The notes beneath the pieces were generated by a model, which worked only from the letters and a program-made list of their open reading frames with translations, was not told where the DNA came from and did not search any database. 64,000 bases of DNA from Clostridia bacterium (GTDB lineage Bacteria; Bacillota; Clostridia; Christensenellales; UMGS416). The stretch covers positions 124,001 through 188,000 of the forward strand of contig JAFGUF010000031.1 of the NCBI GenBank assembly GCA_016938675.1. Reading direction: 5' to 3'. The position numbers and the translations under genes are program-made. Shown here piece after piece: positions 60,178-64,000 of this stretch. Each line of letters opens with the position of its first letter. Position 1 is the first letter of the stretch.

Positions 60178-61869
60178 ATGGCGAGACACAAGAAGTATTT
60201 GGGTGAAATGCTTGTTGAAGCTGGTATTATCACGAATATGCAGCTGGAAGAGGCGCTGGATATTCAGCGGAAGACCACGGGTAAAAGGCTGGGTACAATT
60301 CTTAGGGAACTGAACTATGCTGACGACCAGATAATAATGAGTGTGCTGGAGGCGCAGCTGGGCGTTCCGTTCATTGACTTAAGCAGTGTAAATATACCGC
60401 AGGAGATGATAAAGCTTGTTCCTGTTAATATTGCAAAAAAACACAAACTAATCCCTATTAAAGTAGAAAACGACCTTCTATATGTGGCTATGGAGGATCC
60501 GTTCTCATTCCTAGCTATTGAGGACGTGCGTCGTGTTGCCCGTATGGAGGTAAAAACTTTCCTTGCTAAAGCGGAGCAGATAATGACCGCCATTGAGAAA
60601 CTATACAGCAGGGAACATACCGAAAAAGCTCTTAAAGATTTGTCCGTAAGCACATCTCAGGAAGAAATTGTTGATGATGTAAGCGTATCAGAAAATGATG
60701 TTGTAGGAAATGCTCCTGTTGTTAGGCTGGTTAATTCAATTATTGAAGAGGCTATAAACACGGGTGCGAGCGACATACATATTGAGCCGATGGAAGACAT
60801 AGTAAGAGTACGCAATAGGACAGACGGAACTCTGCGCAAGGTGCTCGACACGCCGAAATATCTGCTGCCTTCCATTATTGCAAGAATAAAGATCATGGGA
60901 GCTATGAATATAGCGGAAAAAAGAGTGCCGCAGGACGGCCGTACTCAAGTGCACCTTTCTGGCAAGGAAATTGATATCCGTATTTCAACTCTTCCCACAA
61001 TTCACGGCGAAAAGGCTGTTATGCGTCTTTTAGACAGGTCATCTTTCCTGAGGCCGAAGGCAGAACTGGGATTCACAAAGAAAAATGATGTTCTCTTTGA
61101 AGAGCTGTTGCACAACCCGCATGGGATCATTCTTGTTACCGGTCCAACAGGTTCCGGTAAGTCGACTACTCTTTACACAATGCTTTCAGAGCTTAACAAA
61201 GAAAAAGACAATATAATAACAGTTGAAGACCCGGTTGAATATCAGATAGCGGGACTTAATCAGGTTCACGTAAACATGAAGGCAGGGCTTGACTTCCCTA
61301 CAGCTCTTAAATCTATCCTGCGCCAGGACCCTGATATTATAATGATCGGTGAGATTCGTGACTCGGAAACAGTTGAGATAGCGACAAGAGCAGCTATCAC
61401 AGGCCATCTTGTTCTTTCGACAATCCATACAAACGACTCAGTGTCCACAATATCTCGTCTTAGCGATATGGGAATTGAGGAATTTATGCTTGCTGCTTCG
61501 CTGGTTGGCATAATAGCCCAGAGGCTGGTAAAACTTAATTGCAAATTTTGCAGCCAGCCAATACAGCTAAGCCAGAAGGAGCTGGATTACTGTAAAATAA
61601 AAGACCCTGAAAACTATACCTTTACAAAAGGCGTCGGCTGCCCTAACTGCAGCGGAACCGGCATGAAGGGGCGTACCGCTGTTCATGAAGTGCTGATGAT
61701 TGACAGGCACTTAAGGGATATGATATCGAATAAGAGCTCTGTTGACTCAATGAGAGACTACGCAGTCTCAAAAGGCCTTAGCACACTGCAGGATGAATGC
61801 ATAAGGCTGCTAAAAGAAGGCAGAGTAACAATAGACGAAGTATACAGGGTTGCATATTCCGGAGAGTAA
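60178..61869 (+). CDS. pilB: Type IV pilus assembly ATPase PilB
   Basis: The 563-residue protein has an N-terminal GspE-N domain (LGEMLVEAGIITNMQLEEAL, ~6-150), then the secretion ATPase core with GPTGSGKSTTLYTML (Walker A), the Asp box ITVEDPVEYQI, Walker B DPDIIMIGEIRDSET and the His box HLVLSTIHTNDS. A zinc site follows with CKFC and CPNC (~458-488). It powers pilus extension. It lies 38 bases ahead of pilT, forming a pilus motor unit; other pilus genes are not in the window. Confidence 0.96.
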   Translation: MARHKKYLGEMLVEAGIITNMQLEEALDIQRKTTGKRLGTILRELNYADDQIIMSVLEAQLGVPFIDLSSVNIPQEMIKLVPVNIAKKHKLIPIKVENDLLYVAMEDPFSFLAIEDVRRVARMEVKTFLAKAEQIMTAIEKLYSREHTEKALKDLSVSTSQEEIVDDVSVSENDVVGNAPVVRLVNSIIEEAINTGASDIHIEPMEDIVRVRNRTDGTLRKVLDTPKYLLPSIIARIKIMGAMNIAEKRVPQDGRTQVHLSGKEIDIRISTLPTIHGEKAVMRLLDRSSFLRPKAELGFTKKNDVLFEELLHNPHGIILVTGPTGSGKSTTLYTMLSELNKEKDNIITVEDPVEYQIAGLNQVHVNMKAGLDFPTALKSILRQDPDIIMIGEIRDSETVEIATRAAITGHLVLSTIHTNDSVSTISRLSDMGIEEFMLAASLVGIIAQRLVKLNCKFCSQPIQLSQKELDYCKIKDPENYTFTKGVGCPNCSGTGMKGRTAVHEVLMIDRHLRDMISNKSSVDSMRDYAVSKGLSTLQDECIRLLKEGRVTIDEVYRVAYSGE

Positions 61870-61906
61870 AGGCTTTGAGCATGGACAGCAGCCATAAGGA
61901 GACAAC

Positions 61907-62956
61907 ATGGATACACAGGAATTACTGATTCATACTGCCACAATAGGTGCATCAGACCTTCATATAACGGTAGGTTCGCCGCCTATATGCAGACTGCACG
62001 GAAAGCTTCATCCTCTTTCAGATCAGATGATGATGCCGGCGGATACAAGGAAATTTGCAACCGATATACTGGATAGAGAGCAGTGGGAAGAGCTCAACAA
62101 AGTAGGGGAAATTGACCTTTCAATATCCGCTTCAGGAAAATTCCGTTACAGGGTAAACGTATATAAGCAAAGGGATTGCTATGCTGCTGCACTGAGGCTT
62201 GTTAAGAGCGATATTCCAAATGCGGTGGATCTTGGATTGCCCCAGACAGTTATGGACCTTACCAATAATACAAGAGGGCTGGTTTTGGTTACGGGGCCTA
62301 CAGGTTCTGGTAAATCGACTACTCTTGCAGCAATGATAAATTTGATTAATTCAACAAGAGGCGAGCATATTATCACAATTGAAGACCCGATAGAATATCT
62401 GCATAAGCACAAGAAAAGCGTAATAAACCAAAGGGAAGTAGGAAGAGACACGCATTCATATGCTAACGCTCTGCGTGCTGCTCTGCGCCAGGATCCGGAT
62501 ATTATACTTATCGGTGAGATGCGCGACCTTGAGACAATAGAAATTGCCCTCAGAGCGGCAGAAACAGGACACTTGGTTTTCTCAACATTGCATACTACCG
62601 GAGCTGCAAAGACCATTGACCGTATAGTGGACGTTTTTCCGCCGCACCAGCAGACCCAGGTAAGAATGCAGCTTTCTACATCCATTCAGGGAATAGTTTC
62701 CCAGCAGCTTATCCCTAGAGCTGACAAGGATGGCCGCTGCTGCTCAATAGAGATACTGAAAAGGTCGCCTGCAGTAAGCAACATGATTCGCGAAGGAAAG
62801 ACCTCACAGGTTAACAATATTATGATGACTTCAGGCCAGCAGGGAATGATGCTTATGGATTATTCTATAGCAGGATTGTATAAGCAGGGCAAAATCTCCA
62901 GAGAGAACGCAGTGAAGTATTCTCAGGACATTGATTACCTCAATAGGCTGATGTAA
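61907..62956 (+). CDS. pilT: Twitching motility / pilus retraction ATPase PilT
   Basis: The 349-residue ATPase has the PilT N-terminal domain (GASDLHITVGSPPICRLHGKL), Walker A GPTGSGKSTTLAAM, Asp box ITIEDPIEYLH, Walker B DPDIILIGEMRDLET and His box HLVFSTLHTTGAAKTIDRI followed by DVFPPHQQ. The usual C-terminal AIRNLIRE is here PAVSNMIREGK. It disassembles pili and drives retraction. It is 37 bases from pilB. Confidence 0.96.
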   Translation: MDTQELLIHTATIGASDLHITVGSPPICRLHGKLHPLSDQMMMPADTRKFATDILDREQWEELNKVGEIDLSISASGKFRYRVNVYKQRDCYAAALRLVKSDIPNAVDLGLPQTVMDLTNNTRGLVLVTGPTGSGKSTTLAAMINLINSTRGEHIITIEDPIEYLHKHKKSVINQREVGRDTHSYANALRAALRQDPDIILIGEMRDLETIEIALRAAETGHLVFSTLHTTGAAKTIDRIVDVFPPHQQTQVRMQLSTSIQGIVSQQLIPRADKDGRCCSIEILKRSPAVSNMIREGKTSQVNNIMMTSGQQGMMLMDYSIAGLYKQGKISRENAVKYSQDIDYLNRLM

Positions 62957-63059
62957 TATAGCGCCTTGTCATGATATCTGGCAAAGAGAAACAAGGGTAT
63001 TTTAGAGCTTTGTGTTTTAAGATATCCTTTTTGATTTTTTCATGCAGGAAGGAAACAAC

Positions 63060-64000
63060 ATGAAAAAATGGCAAAATGAAGAGCTCTCATTTGAAGAGAG
63101 AGCCGTGCATCTGACCAATGCCATGTCGCTGAAGGAAAAGGCGGGCCGGATGAATACAGTTTCAGAAGCTATACCAAACCTCGGAATTGCGGAGAAGAAC
63201 TGGGGTTTATTTGAATTGAGTGAAATGCAGAATATAGGTTTCCCATCAAGCATTAATATGGCTGCGACATTTAATGAGGAGCTGGTGCAGGATGTATCAG
63301 GGATCACAGATGGAGAGCAATTAGGATATGATGATTATAAAGAATGCAGCGCAATAATAAGGACTGAAAAGCTGAGCGATATATTAAAAAGATATGGCGA
63401 AGATAAATGCCTTGCAGCCAAAATCGCTGCAGCTCTAAGAGCAGGAAGTACGGAATACAAAAAAAACAGCGAAGCTGCTTATGCCATTCATATAGATATG
63501 GGGCATCATATTTTAGAAGATGACATATCAAAAAGACAGCTTTATGAAATGCTTTATTCCGCAATCGAGAACTTCAAAGAAAGCCTCGCAGCATTTATAG
63601 TTGATATCAACGCTAAGGATACAGACAGCAAAAACAGTGAAGTATTGACTATTTTAGCGAATATAGCAAGCGAAACGCAATTCCAAGGACTGATTATCGG
63701 AAAGTTGAATAACGTAGATAACAGCATATTATATGCCGCATGGGCAGTTAATAATGGCTGCCATATGTTAGCAGGCGCAGAAGAAGGTGCAATCTATAGT
63801 GCGGCGAAGAAAGGGCTGATAAAAGAGGAACTGATCAACAGCGCTGCACGCCGAGTGATGCTTGCTGAGATGCGCATTGAAAGCATGAAGCCAGATAACG
63901 GATTAACTGAAGCAAAGAAGAACGAGACAAACAAAAGGCTGGCAGCGGAAAGCCTAGTGCTGCTTAAAAATAAAAAACTGCTGCCGCTTCTGAGGGAAAA
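63060..64000 (+). CDS. Reduced glycoside hydrolase family 3-like protein (partial)
   Basis: An open frame starts at ATG 63060 behind AGGAAGGAAACAAC and stays open to the window end (313 codons seen). It has landmarks of GH3: LTNAMSLKEKAGRM, GFPSSINMAATFNEELVQ, RYGEDKCLAAKIAAALRAGS and, at the start of the second domain, RLAAESLVLLKNKKLLPL. The barrel is cut down: only ~40 residues lie between the AATFN and YGED motifs, the K-H-F/Y substrate motif is missing, and the nucleophile region (usually SDW) reads IIGKLNNVDN. It is therefore probably not an active beta-glucosidase in the usual sense. It follows pilT by about 100 bases. A non-catalytic or divergent enzyme is possible. Confidence 0.75.
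   Translation, partial: MKKWQNEELSFEERAVHLTNAMSLKEKAGRMNTVSEAIPNLGIAEKNWGLFELSEMQNIGFPSSINMAATFNEELVQDVSGITDGEQLGYDDYKECSAIIRTEKLSDILKRYGEDKCLAAKIAAALRAGSTEYKKNSEAAYAIHIDMGHHILEDDISKRQLYEMLYSAIENFKESLAAFIVDINAKDTDSKNSEVLTILANIASETQFQGLIIGKLNNVDNSILYAAWAVNNGCHMLAGAEEGAIYSAAKKGLIKEELINSAARRVMLAEMRIESMKPDNGLTEAKKNETNKRLAAESLVLLKNKKLLPLLRE

Overview
The window looks like a chromosome segment of a low-to-mid G+C anaerobic member of the Firmicutes, probably a Clostridia-type organism. Supporting signs are PyrR-controlled pyrimidine genes with an RNA attenuator, a fused trpGD, a YesN/YesM two-component pair, many lipoproteins with short Gram-positive signal peptides, strong AGGAGG-type ribosome sites, clostridial-type pilB/pilT, and a MinD/NifX 'orange protein'-like cluster typical of strict anaerobes. 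I see no rRNA, tRNA, CRISPR array, insertion sequence or prophage. Genes lie mostly in long same-strand operons, mainly on the minus strand.

Layout. (1) 1-4.9 kb: a rubredoxin-like protein, then an ORP-like cluster (two NifX/NifB-type proteins, two MinD-type ATPases with inserted ferredoxins, a small Gly/Met-rich protein) transcribed away from a DUF134 regulator and an Mrp/NBP35 ATPase; a shared CATATG-centred operator sits between them. (2) 5.0-5.9 kb: an AT-rich orphan with an HExxH motif. (3) 6.3-11.2 kb: an extracytoplasmic methionine-sulfoxide repair operon (CcdA, thioredoxin-like lipoprotein, MsrAB lipoprotein) followed by a YesN/YesM pair. (4) 11.4-15.4 kb: a TetR regulator and ABC-2 exporter genes. 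(5) 15.5-21.9 kb: a compact trpE-GD-C-F-B-A operon. (6) 22.1-29.0 kb: pstSCAB-phoU-phoP-phoR with a Pho-box-like repeat; PstA carries an unusual PDZ-like insert. (7) 29.2-32.7 kb: a membrane PAS-degenerate GGDEF-EAL protein and an L,D-transpeptidase fused to a VanX-like domain that has lost its catalytic residues. (8) 32.8-44.8 kb: pyrR-pyrP-pyrBCF-carAB-pyrKDE with a PyrR attenuator. (9) 44.9-50.0 kb: a GNAT acetyltransferase, then a transmembrane electron-transfer island: ferric-reductase-like flavocytochrome, membrane-anchored double cytochrome-b5-like protein with an Asp/Glu/His tail, and a two-component system whose sensor loop is also very acidic; the first two genes share an 18-bp direct-repeat box. 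(10) 50.3-52.0 kb: an AT-rich OLD-family ATPase/TOPRIM gene. (11) 52.1-57.9 kb: a lipoprotein with five tandem repeats, and an operon joining an ABC-2 transporter to an ECF sigma factor and its likely membrane anti-sigma partner. (12) 58.5-64.0 kb: rho, pilB, pilT and the start of a strongly reduced GH3 family protein running off the window.

The best candidates for undescribed biology are the electron-transfer island at 45.5-50.1 kb, with its shared operator and metal-binding-like acidic segments in both the cytochrome and the sensor; the YkuD-pseudo-VanX fusion; the PDZ-like insert in PstA; and the ORP-like cluster controlled by a DUF134 protein.
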